Counted from the stretch's first letter, positions 1 through 12,437 are shown. The stretch is DNA of 64,000 bases from Rostratula benghalensis (GCA_013399305.1 VXAI01000181.1:1636228-1700227), one strand, 5' to 3'. The notes: a model not told the origin generated them from the sequence alone. Program-made: numbers and translations.

Positions 1-2039
1 CGGCTCCCAAGAAGCTGCCGTCCTGCCCCATGGGGTGCTGCTGACTGCGAGGCAGGCACCCCAGGCTTCATCCCCAGAGGAAGAGGAGGCAGAGTAGCAG
101 GGGCCATGGCCAGGACACCCAGAAGGCAGCTGCTCACCGGGCAGCCCTGCAGACACTTTACAGCTGCTTTCTTCATGGCATTCCCAAGAAAAGTGATGTG
201 ACTCTCCCCCGGCGATGAATCCACCTTCTGAGATACGGGGATCAGATTGCACGGCGCTGAACAGCCAGGCTGATTCAAGGCCTCAGGACTTCTCTCTTTT
301 TTTTTTTTTTTTTTTTTTTTTTCCTTTTTTCACAGCAAGGAGAAATAAGGAGTGCATACATTTATAAAGTTGCACTGAACTATTAGGTAAATACTGCATG
401 CTGGAGTGGGTATTTAAGTTTTATGGTGGGGCAGCAGGAATAAGCTTATAAATCTAAGGCCCGGGGGTCAATGCTTAAGAAGAGATTACCTCTAAGCTTT
501 ACTTACACATTCTATTTTGGCCCAACATTTTGCAATGTATTTCTGGAAAAGAGAATAGCCCCTGCTCATTCCTGCTGGCATGGGGCATGTGGTAAGATGC
601 ATCTTCCCGAGGTGTCAGGGGCCAACATATAAGAAGGGAGGGTAAATTCCCGTCGAAGCTGCAGAGAAAGCAATCTGCCTTGAGCTGCGGTGTGGATAAA
701 ATAAATTTACTGGGCTTCAGTATATTTTTCTGGCCACTTTTTCTGGCTCGTGACACAGGCTTTCACGTGGCCTCATCGCCCGTCGTAGGGCTTGATGTGA
801 CCCTCACCCCGACAAGCTTCGCCTCCAGCCAAGACCCGCGGGGGCTCCTTCCAAAAGAAACCACCGCAGAGTTGCTCCGAAGCCACGTTTATTGGGAAGG
901 GAGCAAGATGTGGCTCTGCTCCCACCCACGCGGGAACCCACGCGTACGCCCAGAGGCCCGGCACCGCAGCACGCACGCACCGAGCGCTCCAGCTGCCAAA
1001 AAAAGAGCCCAAAGGCTTGGATGGGGAAAGGAAAATCGTGCAGGAATTCCAAAGAGGCCTCAATACAATTAGCCAACTACGTCTGCAAATATGCACGCAC
1101 CCCCCCCATCTTTTTGAGGACCTAAGTTACAGGTGCCATCGTTGTGGCTACTGGGCCTGTACACATCCAGCTGCCTCACCAAGCTCACAAAATGAGGTTG
1201 TAAAATAAGAATAACCTTATACCAACACGGTGTTACTTGAGGAACGAGATTCTTCGTACACAGACGGTATCAGAAGGGATCATCAAAACGTTACGATAGA
1301 TACTAAAATGGAATTCCTGTTAAGACGCTAACTTAGGCTTACACATAAAAGCAGCATATTTAAAGTGTGCTTGTTAACATTTGCAGTTCCTTTACTGACA
1401 GAGGGCCGTAAGGAAGTTACATGCCTAACAGCTACTATTTTAAATAATGCTAAACGCCTTATTTAATAGAAGTTAACAGTGGAGATTAAGATAGCAGTAC
1501 GCTTGGATTGTTTGGTTTTTGTGCTCTAGTGGCAGAGGAAGATACAGCAGCGTGTTTGGACAGAAGAATCTTAGTGTTTGAAGTCTCCAGCTGCAGAGTT
1601 TCAAGGCTGAGCTACTGAGCGCAGGCCAGAGATTACCCCAACTCGGGTAACCAAATAAAACCCGCCGGAGGGAGATTTCCGTCCTGCCTCGCAGGGTTTG
1701 CTGGGACACTCTCTCCGGGTCTCTCAGGAATGGCACGTAACTCCCTGTGGTCAAGAGATGATAAATGTTACACTAACACCCCCCACCACCCGCTTTTTTA
1801 ATTTTTTTTTTTCTATAGTAGGGAAAAAAAACTTTCTTTCTAACTCTGTGAACTCTGGATCGTTTTCTAGATGGAAAGAAAGTAAAAAGCTTGTGTCAGG
1901 GAACCATTCCTCAGCACCCCCCTGTAAAAAGGAGGGTGAACGCACCCATAAAAAGGAGGGTGGAGACATTTATTTGCTCTTTTTTTTTTCTCCTTGGACC
2001 GGGAGGCACATGACAGAAAACGGAGCGGGATCAAGGCCA
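1..2039. other. Non-coding sequence, no gene seen
   Basis: No recognisable exon, RNA gene or transposon. The stretch contains a 26-T homopolymer at 297-322, a CpG-richer patch around 780-990 with several intact CG dinucleotides, and a T-rich tract near 1795-1815. Short open frames here overlap on both strands, lack domain similarity and are best read as chance. Confidence 0.75.
297..322. repeat. Poly-T tract (T26)
   Basis: Uninterrupted run of 26 T, followed by CC and a further short T run. It could be an old poly-A tail on the minus strand, but no retroposon body is recognisable next to it. Confidence 0.95.
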
Positions 2040-2390
2040 AAGAACTATCCTCTTTAAGGATACACTACGTGGTATCATCAGCGAGTGGCAGCCAATATTG
2101 GCTAACAGTCGCTGTCTGTTTGCCAAGCAGAAGTTTGCCATGTTAAACTGTCACTATAATGCCACCTTGAAGAGGCGTTATCATCACTCTTGCGATGATA
2201 CACGGCAACCGTGAACGGAAACCGAGGCCGGAGCTCACACATCTGAACAACAGACAGTCCTGGTGCCGGGGATAAGTAACCCAACAGACAGCGCCGCCTG
2301 CTTATCGCCGCCGCGAGCCGGGAGCCCTCCTCAAGTGGACATTCCCCGCCGTAGAAACTACACCGTCGTCTGGCCATAGAATACACCAAT
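2040..2390. promoter_or_regulatory. CpG-rich candidate regulatory element
   Basis: The block is richer in intact CG dinucleotides than its surroundings, especially at 2185-2365 (gccgccgcgagccggg and neighbours). At 2090-2103 it has a perfect 14-bp palindrome, AGCCAATATTGGCT, which presents a CCAAT core on each strand. No open frame here is recognisable. A CpG-preserved enhancer or small promoter is possible, but only cross-species conservation or chromatin data would show it. Confidence 0.3.
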
Positions 2391-2399
2391 TTTATTAAA

Positions 2400-3195
2400 A
2401 AGACTGAGATGACAGAAAACCCGTTTTATTATTTCCCTAAATTTACTGCTTCCCTGCCCTGAATATGGTACAAAAGCACAATCGAAAGCCACAACATCAC
2501 TTAAGCGCCTCGTGGAACTGATACCGACCTAAAACATTGACAAAACCTCACTCCCAAGGCGTTTTGGCTTAAGACCTTCACAGGTAAAGGACAGAGAGGC
2601 ACAGCAGCCACAAGGCAGGGGCTACATTTCCCTCGTCTCTAGACTTCTCTTGTTATCGACCGAGGTATAGAGAACCCGGGGAAAGGCCAGACAAAAGGGC
2701 TACGACGCTGCTGCAGCCGGGGCTCACCGCATGGGGAAACACTTACACACCATCCCCACACGGCTGCTGCACACACACTCCTCGTTAACATTGCAAAGTT
2801 ACAACGCCAACTTATCTTCAGAGACCTGAAATTTGATTAGATACAGGGTGGGGACTTTGGGTTTTTTTAAAAAATTTTATTTAACGAGGCTGTATCATAT
2901 TGACCTCAGTAATGAACAGACTGGAAAAGCGAACTTCGTGTTAACAGCACCATATTGATTTTTTTTTGCAAATGCAAAAGTACAAAAGTACTTTTCTGCC
3001 TAAGAAAGGTTCTAGTTACCACATTTGAAAGACCTCAGGAGAACTGTGTCCCGGAGAACTCTATTCTTCATTCAGTATCGCTCCTTGGCACACACCAAAG
3101 TGCACTCACAAGCCCTAATATTTAACCACCTGATAAAGCCTCCCCTGTAGTGCCCTCAGCTCCCCTCGAATCAAGGTGGGACTCAATAATTCGCA
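2400..3195. other. Non-coding sequence, no gene seen
   Basis: AT-richer unique sequence. I see no repeat family, RNA gene or convincing exon. A moderately AT-rich zone lies at 2860-2960. Confidence 0.75.
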
Positions 3196-3440
3196 GAGCC
3201 GGAGTCAGCTCTAATGAGTCCAAAGCAATTTAACTTATTAAAATAGTTTATTCAATGTGTAATACATCAGTGAATTAATATATTACTCACCAATGCGTTC
3301 TGAACTATTTAGCCAGCTGTATGAAATGGTTCTAATACACTAGCTGACATTTTTTTAATTACACAAATACTTTGCGTGGCAAATAACTGTTCGCTATTTG
3401 GCAAGGCCGACAAATTATATAGAGTTAATTATATTCAGGT
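3196..3440. promoter_or_regulatory. AT-rich homeodomain-motif block
   Basis: A dense run of TAAT cores includes exact TTAATTA sites at 3355-3361 and 3425-3431, plus several single TAAT/ATTA motifs. TTAATTA is the core bound by many Antennapedia/LIM/paired-type homeodomains. There is no repeat signature and no coding potential. Function as a conserved enhancer is an inference from composition only. Confidence 0.25.
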
Positions 3441-4502
3441 TGGTATCTGGGTTATAAATAACTGTGATAAAACTGTGGTATCGATGCTGACAGAATTTTA
3501 GAGGAAATCGACATTTTCCTATACTGAAGTAATGGAGAGTTACGAACAGGAACGCTGCCTCCAGAAAACCAACTGTAAATTACTAAGTTGTGTGTGCGCA
3601 CAAAAGGACTTACTGTTTTAAGACACCACATAATTTTGCCTTCAAGTCTTATTAATTTCATGTTTTGCCTTAATTTATACTTTATTTGAGACTTTTCTTC
3701 CATTCCTCTTTTAGGGAGTATTGTTTAAGTTACTGACTTGAAAGTTTTCCACAGCCAGACCCTCCACAGGTTTATATTTGCACATGAATCCCAAATTTGA
3801 GTATCAACTCTCAATCCTGTGTAAAGATGGGTGTGAGCAGCCACATCCTGCCAACCTGGAGACCAAGGTTGGCCAACCAAGGCCTGGGACTGCAGGACCT
3901 CAGCACCCTAAAGAGTCTGCATCACCACAGGGCTGGCCAACATGCTGCAGTCCTTCACACTCATTCAAGGGCTTTATACTGAAATAAACACAAATTACGG
4001 AGCTTGTGCTCTTCTCCGTCAAGTCAACCCTGGTTTGCCTCAGTCGAACCAAGTCAAAATTTGTTTCAGGCTGTGCCTTGCGCAAGGACAAACCCTACCA
4101 TCTGCTTGGGGTTGAGTTAACCAGAGATTCCCTGAAGTAGCAACCTGAATCTCACACCTGTTTATCACGACAACTCCCTTTAACAGATCCTTCTGTTTCC
4201 CTGTCCGGACTATTATATCTGTTAGCATCCTGTAGCAGGCAAGGGGAACGCGACCCCTTCACCGTACACCAGGGAAGAGGCTGAAATGTTGAGCCATGGT
4301 GATGTAGCCTGTCACCAGGTGTGGATTAGTTGTTCCAAGTCAGTGCATGTCACCGGGCTTTAAGGATGTGCGGAGGCGTGATGAAATTCAACACAGCAAC
4401 ATATACCCTCAACTTACCACATCCTCAGCTCAAACAGTCGTGCCTGGAGGGACCGTTTCCCATGTTATGGTATGTAGTAAAATATAAAAACAACCAAAAA
4501 AA

Positions 4503-4523
4503 CCCCAAAACCCACCCCAACCC
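4503..4523 (-). other. Potential G-quadruplex (minus strand)
   Basis: Four C tracts of 4, 3, 4 and 3, separated by loops of 4, 1 and 2 bases, match the G3+N1-7 quadruplex rule on the complementary strand. It sits inside an A/C-only low-complexity tract. Folding is predicted from the rule, not shown. Confidence 0.55.
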
Positions 4524-4605
4524 AACCGAACAAAACAAGACAAAATAACCTAAAAGAAAAATTGATACCTTTTGTGAAAGTATATTGCTAAACGTAAAGA
4601 GAGGG

Positions 4606-4626
4606 AAAAAAAAAAGGGGGGGGGGG
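4606..4626. repeat. A10-G11 homopolymer junction
   Basis: Ten A are followed directly by eleven G. Such junctions are prone to slippage and sequencing error, so the exact lengths may not be reliable. Confidence 0.9.
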
Positions 4627-4759
4627 AAGGAAACGAAGAAAAAGAGAACATATTCTTCAGTAGGGGAAATTTCTCCTGTAAATTGGCAGCAAATCAGTAA
4701 CTAAATGACATGCCTCAAATCAGGTGGTGGATTACTGGAAATGAAATCTTTGTCCCAGG

Positions 4760-4779
4760 AAAAAAAAAAAAAAAAAAAA
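4760..4779. repeat. Poly-A tract (A20)
   Basis: Uninterrupted run of 20 A. No retroposon body is recognisable upstream. Confidence 0.95.
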
Positions 4780-5899
4780 TCCCCTTGATTTCACTGGGAC
4801 GGGGCTGTCTCCCTGGACTTAACAGGCAATCATGCAGAATTGGCAGCGGCGTCCCAGCGTCCCCGTTTGTTATTAGACCACGGAAATCCGCATTAGCTTG
4901 CTTCATCTGCGCTTGCGACCAGCGCCCCAGCACTTTGCTTTTTTGGCAGGGAGGTGCGACTCAGCAGAGCGGGTTCAATTTTTCAACCCAAGCCCACCTG
5001 AATGAGAGCTCTGCTATTTCTCCCGAGCGTTTCCCAGTCCGTTTTCCCCCTGGAAGGCACGGCCAGCCTCCCCTGCTAATGGGAGCGTTGTGTTTACAAG
5101 CAGAGGGGAACTAAGCCCTCCATGCATTATTTTTTTTTTTGCATATTTGTGGTACCCTATGTGGTTGGGATGGGAGGAAGGTTTGCTGGAAGAAGGAAGA
5201 CGGTGAGAAATGGTGGAAGAAGAAAAAACCCTGGTCCTTGGAGGCCAGTCTTGCTGTGAAGCACACAGGGGCCTCGTTTTTCTCAGTCCTTTTCGCAGAA
5301 ATGCTTTGGCGAGGAACATCCAAACTGAACTGCAGATAGCTATTATTATAAATATTAGATGGTGGTACGATGATCCCATTTAAACAACTTTTCATGAACA
5401 ACCTTTCAAAATTTTAAGTGCTCGGAAAATTCTTGGATGACAAAGCCGCTCTTTATGACTAATCTTTTTTTATCTGAAAGCAAAAAAACGGGTCCAAATA
5501 AATACAAGCACAATAGCAGAGGAACAATGTCGAAAGAATGCCTGTGCGTGCGGCGCGCGCCCACGCAGGAAAACAATAAACAGATTTACAATAGTGCAAC
5601 GTGTGATAGGCAAGATACTATTAATACAGTGCCCGAAACACATCACTTAGACTAAATATTATATGGAAATCACCACAGATTGGTACAAGGCTGAGTAAAC
5701 AAACCATACACACAGCAGCGGGTGTATTTGTCCAGACGCGTATTAGCGCAACACACAAAATGGGACCCAGTGAACGCTTAAAGTGAGAATTTGTGACCTG
5801 TTAGTATCCCCCAAATGCCCGTAGAACATTATTCTCCCTTTTAACCTTAATTTTTATTCTCCGTCTCAATTTCTGCTCTGCTTCTCCCATCATAGCCCG

Positions 5900-7840
5900 C
5901 GTTACCTACGCTGACAGCCGCGGCAGGCCAAGGTAGCACAGATGGGGTGGCTGCAGCTGCATCTCACCTGCCAGACTGCAAAACCCCACCGGGACACTTC
6001 CCCGCTCCCTTTATGTCTGTCTTTGTGCATTTGCCACAGCCCCTTTCTCCGGGCCTTCATCGAACGTGTCACCGAAGCCACGGTGTCACGTCGCCAGGCT
6101 CCTAAGACACAGACCCGCAACGTGGTTCCTAACGGAGGAAACCCGAGACGGGCCTCCCTCACCCCCTCCAAAAAACCCACCCCTATACCTCGAGCACATC
6201 GGACTGATTGTGATTTAAGGCCATTCAATACGCATGGCTCCCCAAAGGTGGGGACAGAGGACACCTCCATGCAACTCAAGAGCAAGCCCTGCTGGATGCC
6301 ACAGCAGCGCCAGTGGGATGGTGGGACATGGGTCTCTGTTTGCCCAGGAGCAGGTGGCGGGTCCAGAGCAAGGGGGACAACATGTGGGGATCCGAGCGTG
6401 TCACAGCTTCCCTCCTAAAGTCACTCCTTTCAGGCCTCGCGAGAAACTTGGCAAAGTTCCCCTCGGGGCCCAACTTAACTTTTTTTTTTTTTTCCAAAAG
6501 CCTTAACCTCCCTTTCTTTGTTTAATCTTTGAGTTTGTGCCTAAAAAATAAGGTTTGGGGAGGGGTGTGTGTGAGCGTGGGGTTAGTTTTTCCATCCCTG
6601 GCTTTGCAGGAGGCGGAAAAGAAAAAATAAAAAGTCCTGCTGCCACCTGAGCGGGGGGGATCGATCGGCCGGGCAGCGGGATGCCTGCCCGTTCCCGCCT
6701 ACTCCCACAAATAATCCCACCTGCAAGGGGAGAAGTTCCCAGTTTCAAATATCAGGCCAGCAGGTTCAGGGACCTTTTGAAATGAAAGCCCCGTCGAGAT
6801 TTACGGCTTCGCTTGGGTGAGCGGAGGAAAGCGTGGCCATTTTGAGCGCGCCAGGTCTCGAGCCCCGGAGCTTTCCCATCTGAACCGCGGGCTCCGCTTC
6901 CAGATCACAGCACACAAAGTTTCTGTAGCCTCTGCGTGTGCCTGTGCTTGCTGAAAAATAACCTCTGTGAAATGAGGCAGACACGGAGAACGTGCCTCTC
7001 CAAGAAGCCTGCAAAGGCAGCTCTCGCCCGCTGTATTTACAACCAGCCAAGGGAAGCCCTCCCCACGTTACACCGTCCCCCGAAACCGCTTGCGATTAAA
7101 ACAGAAGACAATTATGGCAGACTGCACGCCCTTTACTTTGGATGCAGTTAGAGATTTTGCTGGCTGCTACACCAAAACTTCCCATGCTGTGTTTACTGAA
7201 TTGAATATAATCTCTCTCTCTCTCTTTTTCCCCCCCCTCCCCTTCCTACCTTAATTTCAATATTTAGAATAGCTTAATTATATCTGATATCTTCTAAATG
7301 TTAAATTGCTGCCATGGATACTGTACTTGTTTTAGGCTTTGCCCACAACCCAAAATGTAACTAAAGATTAATAGAATGCTGAGATATTTTTGGCTGCCAG
7401 TGAAATTTAATGAATAAACATTTAAATAAATTACCCCAATAATGAAACAATGTGCCATGAGTTATGCTAAATGCTCCACTTCTCTTACGCTCCACGCAAA
7501 TACTGGGGGAAAGGAAGGAGAGAGTGGGGAAGAACATTTTAAACAAAATCCTTCCTAAACCACACCCAGCCCAACAGGGTCTCTTACGGCACCGGGAGCA
7601 GAAAAAAAAATAAGTGGTGGCTTGTCAGTCAAAGTGTCTAACGATGGCATATGGGTAAAGGTTTCAGTCTGCTATCTCCAGACTCATCTCATGGCCCGGG
7701 TTCAAGGCGAGGGAAATGGCTCTCCAGACAAAGGGACCAACCGGTGGACAATGGTGGCTGGGAGCTGTCTGGTCAGCGCGGCCGCCCGGCCCCGCGTCTG
7801 GATGCACGCAACCCACCGGCGATGGCGCAGAGGGGGGAAT
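5900..7840. other. Non-coding sequence, GC-mixed
   Basis: Unique sequence with no recognised gene. The intervals 6640-6900 and 7770-7830 are GC- and CpG-richer. A T-run lies at 6480-6493. The overlapping open frames on both strands at 5902-6525 (up to 158 aa) show no domain and end in homopolymers, so they are not annotated. Confidence 0.7.
7211..7225. repeat. (TC)n microsatellite
   Basis: About seven and a half TC units, followed by a T/C-rich pyrimidine stretch to about 7250. Confidence 0.9.
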
Positions 7841-7853
7841 AATGGAAAAAAAT

Positions 7854-7904
7854 AAAGAGGGGGAGAAAAAAAGGGAAAAAAAAAAAAGGAGAAAAAAAAA
7901 AAAG
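7854..7904 (+). repeat. 51-bp pure homopurine tract
   Basis: Every base from 7854 to 7904 is A or G on the plus strand, with two A12 blocks. Long homopurine-homopyrimidine tracts can form triplex (H-DNA) structures and are unstable. No function can be assigned. Confidence 0.9.
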
Positions 7905-7909
7905 CAAGC

Positions 7910-9740
7910 AACGCTCTTTGGAGGCCTTTTCGAGTTTCCTAAGAGCTGAAAAAGAAGCAGCCTGAAGGTTAAAGCTGGCTAGTCGGGATGGCATACTTGG
8001 CTGCGGATATAGCCAGGTGGCCTGGGCATATTGGCAAACAACTGGCAACCTGCCCAATGCATATGGCTTAGATTGCTTCCCTCTTCCCCATGAAGCCTTC
8101 TTAGACTCTTGAGCAAGCATTCATTTTAGAGCGAAGCCCGTCCAAGTGTTAAATAAAAAACCTTCCCCCTCCCCAAAATACACCGCCTGTAACCTTTCCC
8201 TTTAAATAATACAGAGGTAACTATATTGAAATAAACTAATTACATTTTTTAATGAATTCTTACGGAAAAAGTGACACGCCACACCCCCAGCCTTTCTCTA
8301 AGTGGATCTGCCCTCACTTTTGTTAACTCCCGAAGTACCAAATATGCCATTTTTTCCCCACACGTACTCCTCTTGCGGGGTACATTCTCCTTGCAGCGGT
8401 TAAGCCAGGCGCTGGTGTCCTGCGCCGCCGCGGCAGATGTTCAGGGCTTCTCCCTCTTCCGCAGCCACTCGGCGGCTTCGGCAGAGAGTCACCTTTATTA
8501 AATCTTAAATGGCGCTCTCTCTTAAAAACTTAAAAGGCAAGTCCCACTAGAAATGTTAAAAATTCAGGAAATTCAAGCGAAGCACTTGACACACGCTGCT
8601 CCAGAGCGAGTATATGTTTAAGCATCAATCCTACTGCCCAAGCCTTTGTGCTAAGGCTAGAGTAAATACTGCATTAAACATTCACAACAGCTCTGGGGAA
8701 AGGGCTAAACATATTTAAACAATTAACACATGCCCAACTCTAAGCCGGTGCTTACATGCCACCGACTCCTAAGCAGAGGTTGTGACAAAGGTAAAGTCTT
8801 CTAAATTAAAAGCAACGGGACTTGTGTTGAAAGCTCGGTAAATGCTGAAGTGTTTCGCTGAGCTGAAGCCTCGGTTAATGAGAACCAAGAAATAATTCTC
8901 CTCAGTTCCACAAAAAATGTGCTGGCTCCCCTCCCGCCCCACCGAAACCCCCTTTCTGCTTCACACACGGGACATTGAAGCTCCAAGTGCCATCAGCTAA
9001 ATTAAGACAATAACCCGAATGTCATTTTAATGGACTCTTTACCACAGTTTTTCAGCAGTTAAAAAAAATGGCCAACGAGAGAAAGCCAAAAACTTTTCCA
9101 AAAGAAGAACGAGTTACTATTCCTGTGTCACCCACAGGTAATTCCGCACCCCTAATGAATACGAACCTTGGTACTAGTTGATACCTACATACTAATAAGT
9201 AAAAATCAAGGTGCCGTTAACATTTTAAAGGCAAGAATGTCACCTGCTAGTAAAAGCATGGTCTAATAATCCAAGCTTTGAAATCCTCATCTCTGAAGTA
9301 CAGGCAGCAGCTCAGGACAACACTGAGCTGACTTCAGCCCAAGTCAACGGGCTCTACCTCCCTTCAGCCATTTAATCCTTGTCATTTTGGGTTTATTGAT
9401 AGGTCTTCTCTTCCTCTATTCTTTGCTTGTTTCGTCTATTTGAAGCATGAAATCATCAGGTCAAGGAGTAATTTACTTATATAGATTCTTATTTATATAA
9501 TGTCTACCTACAAGGAGGACCTGACCTTCACCAGAACCCCTATAAGCCATCATAATATAAATAGCGTACATTATTTACTTAACTTCCTTGCTTCAGTTTC
9601 TTTAAGGGGGGAATAATATTTACAGGGATGTTGTGAGGATTAGCTCATTACTTCAAGAGCCTTGAAGATGAAACGTGCAATGTAAATGAGAAATATCAAG
9701 TATCAGCGACGCTGATGAAATTATCATCACCATTGTTAAG
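7910..9740. other. Non-coding sequence, mostly AT-rich
   Basis: No recognisable gene, RNA or transposon. A TTGGCA/TGGCAA-rich stretch lies at 8030-8055, reminiscent of nuclear factor I half-sites. A small CpG-dense patch (gcgccgccgcggc and neighbours) occurs near 8423-8435. The remainder is unique AT-rich sequence. Confidence 0.7.
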
Positions 9741-10330
9741 AGCGGCGTTCGAGAGTAAAATTGGGGAGAGAAATGTGGCTTTCTGCGAAAGCACGTTGCC
9801 ACGGGCCGCCGCACGACGACCTTGGCGCCATCTTTCCCTTCACCTTCCTCATCCCCCTCCTCACTGGCAACCGGCATCATTTTGAGCTTTATTAGAACGT
9901 CTCCACGCCAAGTTGGACGTGCTCCAGGCAGAGCCGTCCTCGGCCAAGGGCAACACGCGAAGTGCTCTCAGACAACTGGGATGGCCTGGATGGAGGGAAG
10001 AGAGGGAGGGAGAAACAAACAACCCGGGGATTGTTGTTTGTCCTGCGCAAGGCTTCGGTGCCCGAGCGCTGGACAATTAGGAATTTTCTCTTGACGGCAC
10101 GAACCGGCGGCTCCGATGACGGCAGCGGAGGGGAAATTTGTGCCGGGAGTGCCCCTGCGGCAGTGCGCTGATCGCATGGATTATACCTGCCGCTGCGCTT
10201 TGTGCCGGAGCTGCAACACGGCTCCGGAACCGCTGAGACGGACCCAGGCTCATCCCTGCTTCTTGTCTCTTTATCGCCTGGGTAAGAAAGATCAAAAGCA
10301 ACCCAAGCACTGGGGACACTGAAATCCCGC
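9741..10330. promoter_or_regulatory. CpG-rich patch without recognised gene
   Basis: CG dinucleotides are frequent through this interval (for example around 9795-9830, 9900-9960 and 10100-10245). Open frames exist in several frames but none is recognisable. A 68-aa frame with clustered cysteines starts at 10116 and has no upstream exon context. It may be a small CpG island or a CpG-preserved regulatory element. Confidence 0.25.
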
Positions 10331-11694
10331 AGCCCGATCTGACTACGGTTGGCAAAGGATCCGTGGGCCAGACCTTCGCTGAATTTAGCGGTGCTGCCTC
10401 ATTTAAGGATCCAGACCTCGTTACTGGGGCAAACCAGTCCTCAGAATCCCACTTCCAGCGGGTCTGAGCTGGCCAAAACCTGATGATGATGAGCTTGACG
10501 ATGATGAGCCTCCAGCACTGAGTGCGAGAGAGAGGGAACCCGCCGAGCGTTGCAAGGCAAGGGACAGAAAGCCTTTGAGGACAGAGCTGAGTTACTCGTC
10601 CTCAGATGTAACCCAAGTTCGCTGAATCACCCCCAGAATTTCCTTTTTACCCGGTGAATTGTAACAGGCAACTCAAAAGTGAAGCGGGAAGGGCCAACAC
10701 CATACAAACCAGGAGGAAAAGGGTTGGCTGAGCCGCTCCAACCTGAGGGTGCACCTCGGCTCCGTGACCACCAGCCAAGTGGGCAAGTTGCCTGCCAAAC
10801 TGGGCCACCGAGGGTTTGCCCACCTGGCAAAGGGGCACGAGAGACCTGGGGCAGGAGCTGCTGGAGCTTGCTTTGGTAGCGGGGGCGATCCCACCGTGCA
10901 GCTTTCCCTTCCTTCCCTTCCCGGTAGGGCAGAGGCACACACCAGAGCTGCGGGTGATCTCATTTCCAGTAGTTAAGTGAAGTAAGTGCCTAAGTATGCA
11001 GGATTGGGGCCCTGGAAACCATGGAGAAACTGGGTTTCTCTTTTTATTGCAGACAACTGCAGGGCCGGCGGAGTGTTGCAGCAATGCTTCTTTTCCCCAG
11101 AGGAGGACCTGGTCCCAGGATTTTAAATTTTCTTAATACACAAATGACTTCGTAAGAAACTTTTCATTAAAAATAAAGACTTGGAAACAACAACAAGAAC
11201 AACAAAAAAGGTTAAAAATATTGCCTGGCTCAGTAAATACACAGATTTAAAGCATATGGATAAAAATGAGTGTTACTATAAACATGAAGCATGTTTTTTA
11301 AAAGAATTTTGCAAAAAAGATAAACTTTTTGTAAGTGTATTTTGATTAAAGTTTTGAAGCTGTTTATTGGAAGTAATTGCTTTTCCTCAAGGAAAAACAG
11401 ATGTATAGATGCAGGAGTTTGTTTCTTCTCCTCCTTTGTGTGAAAGTACCCATGAAAAGCATTTCTGTAAAAGAAATACAAGAGCTGGAATAGTTTACAT
11501 CGTTGTAAAGATAATAATAAATTAGTGCTTACTGTGCCTGTAAAAGTGCAGGAGACCATTTCTCCTGCCTGTCCTCATGCAGGCAAACTTTCTGAATTCT
11601 CCAAGATTTACCATGTAGAAAATTACGGAGGGTAAAACTTGCCTTAAGAGCCTTGGAAGTTTGGTGTTTGATTTATCATTTTGGTTTTGGTGGG

Positions 11695-11718
11695 TTTTTT
11701 TTTTTTTTTTTTTTTTTT
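11695..11718. repeat. Poly-T tract (T24)
   Basis: Uninterrupted run of 24 T. No retroposon body is visible on either side. Confidence 0.95.
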
Positions 11719-12418
11719 AATTTTGCACTTTTTATTAAAATTGTTTCAGAACTTTTTTAAAGTATTCATACCTAGGTCTAGGGCTGAAATATTCTTTGTC
11801 CCTACCAGGGCTGGTCTTTACATTTTTAGAGAACTTATCTGGTTCTTCCTGCAAGCAACAGCGCTCCTGGCCCCGAGCTCCGGCAGAATCCGGCCCTCGA
11901 GCTCATCCACCTTTTTCTCCCAGACAAAAGGTTGTAAAGGAGGCCAAAAGCTCCACGCTTTGATACCGTTCCCAAACATATGGGAACGTACGGCTTCATG
12001 AAACTGCATTTAACAGATGTTTAAAGAAAGACAACCAACAGATCCAGAATGTAGTAATGAGGGAAAAAAGACAATGTACATAAATTCAGCTGCGTGTCTC
12101 TTTATAGCGCTACCAATGCCCCGGAGACAAAATGCAAATGAGTCTACTTATTTGCAATATGACACTCTCCATTTTATATTTAATATTTTAGGTCATGACT
12201 AAAATTGATTTTTCTTCCGAAGTGATTTCTTCTGGCACCTAAATGGAGGGAGATTTACGCAGCCTGTGGCGCGTTGTACTTTGTCGGTTCAGAGAGTCGC
12301 GAAAAACAAACAACAAAAAAAGCAACCCCAAACCCCCTGACTATCAATTTCTGATTTCCAAAGTAAAGTGAAGAGGCCCCCGTCCAGGCTCAACCCCTGT
12401 GCCAGCCCAGCCTCCTCC

Positions 12419-12437
12419 TTTTTTTTTTTTTTTTTTT
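12419..12437. repeat. Poly-T tract (T19)
   Basis: Run of 19 T following a CCTCCTCC stretch. Confidence 0.9.

Larger units (their letters stand above)
3441..5899. other. Non-coding sequence with low-complexity tracts
   Basis: No recognisable gene. It holds an A/C-rich tract at 4486-4547, an A10-G11 junction at 4606-4626 and an A20 run at 4760-4779. A short alternating GC patch lies near 5548-5562. A 134-aa open frame at 4710-5114 translates straight through the A20 run as poly-lysine and is not a credible gene. Confidence 0.75.

Noticed and set aside
4710..5114. 134-aa plus-strand open frame.
   Set aside because: It runs through an A20 homopolymer as poly-lysine and has no domain.
10116..10322. 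Cysteine-clustered 68-aa frame followed by a GGTAAG donor-like site near 10280.
   Set aside because: Cysteine spacing fits no zinc-finger or secreted family I know, and no upstream acceptor or partner exon is evident.
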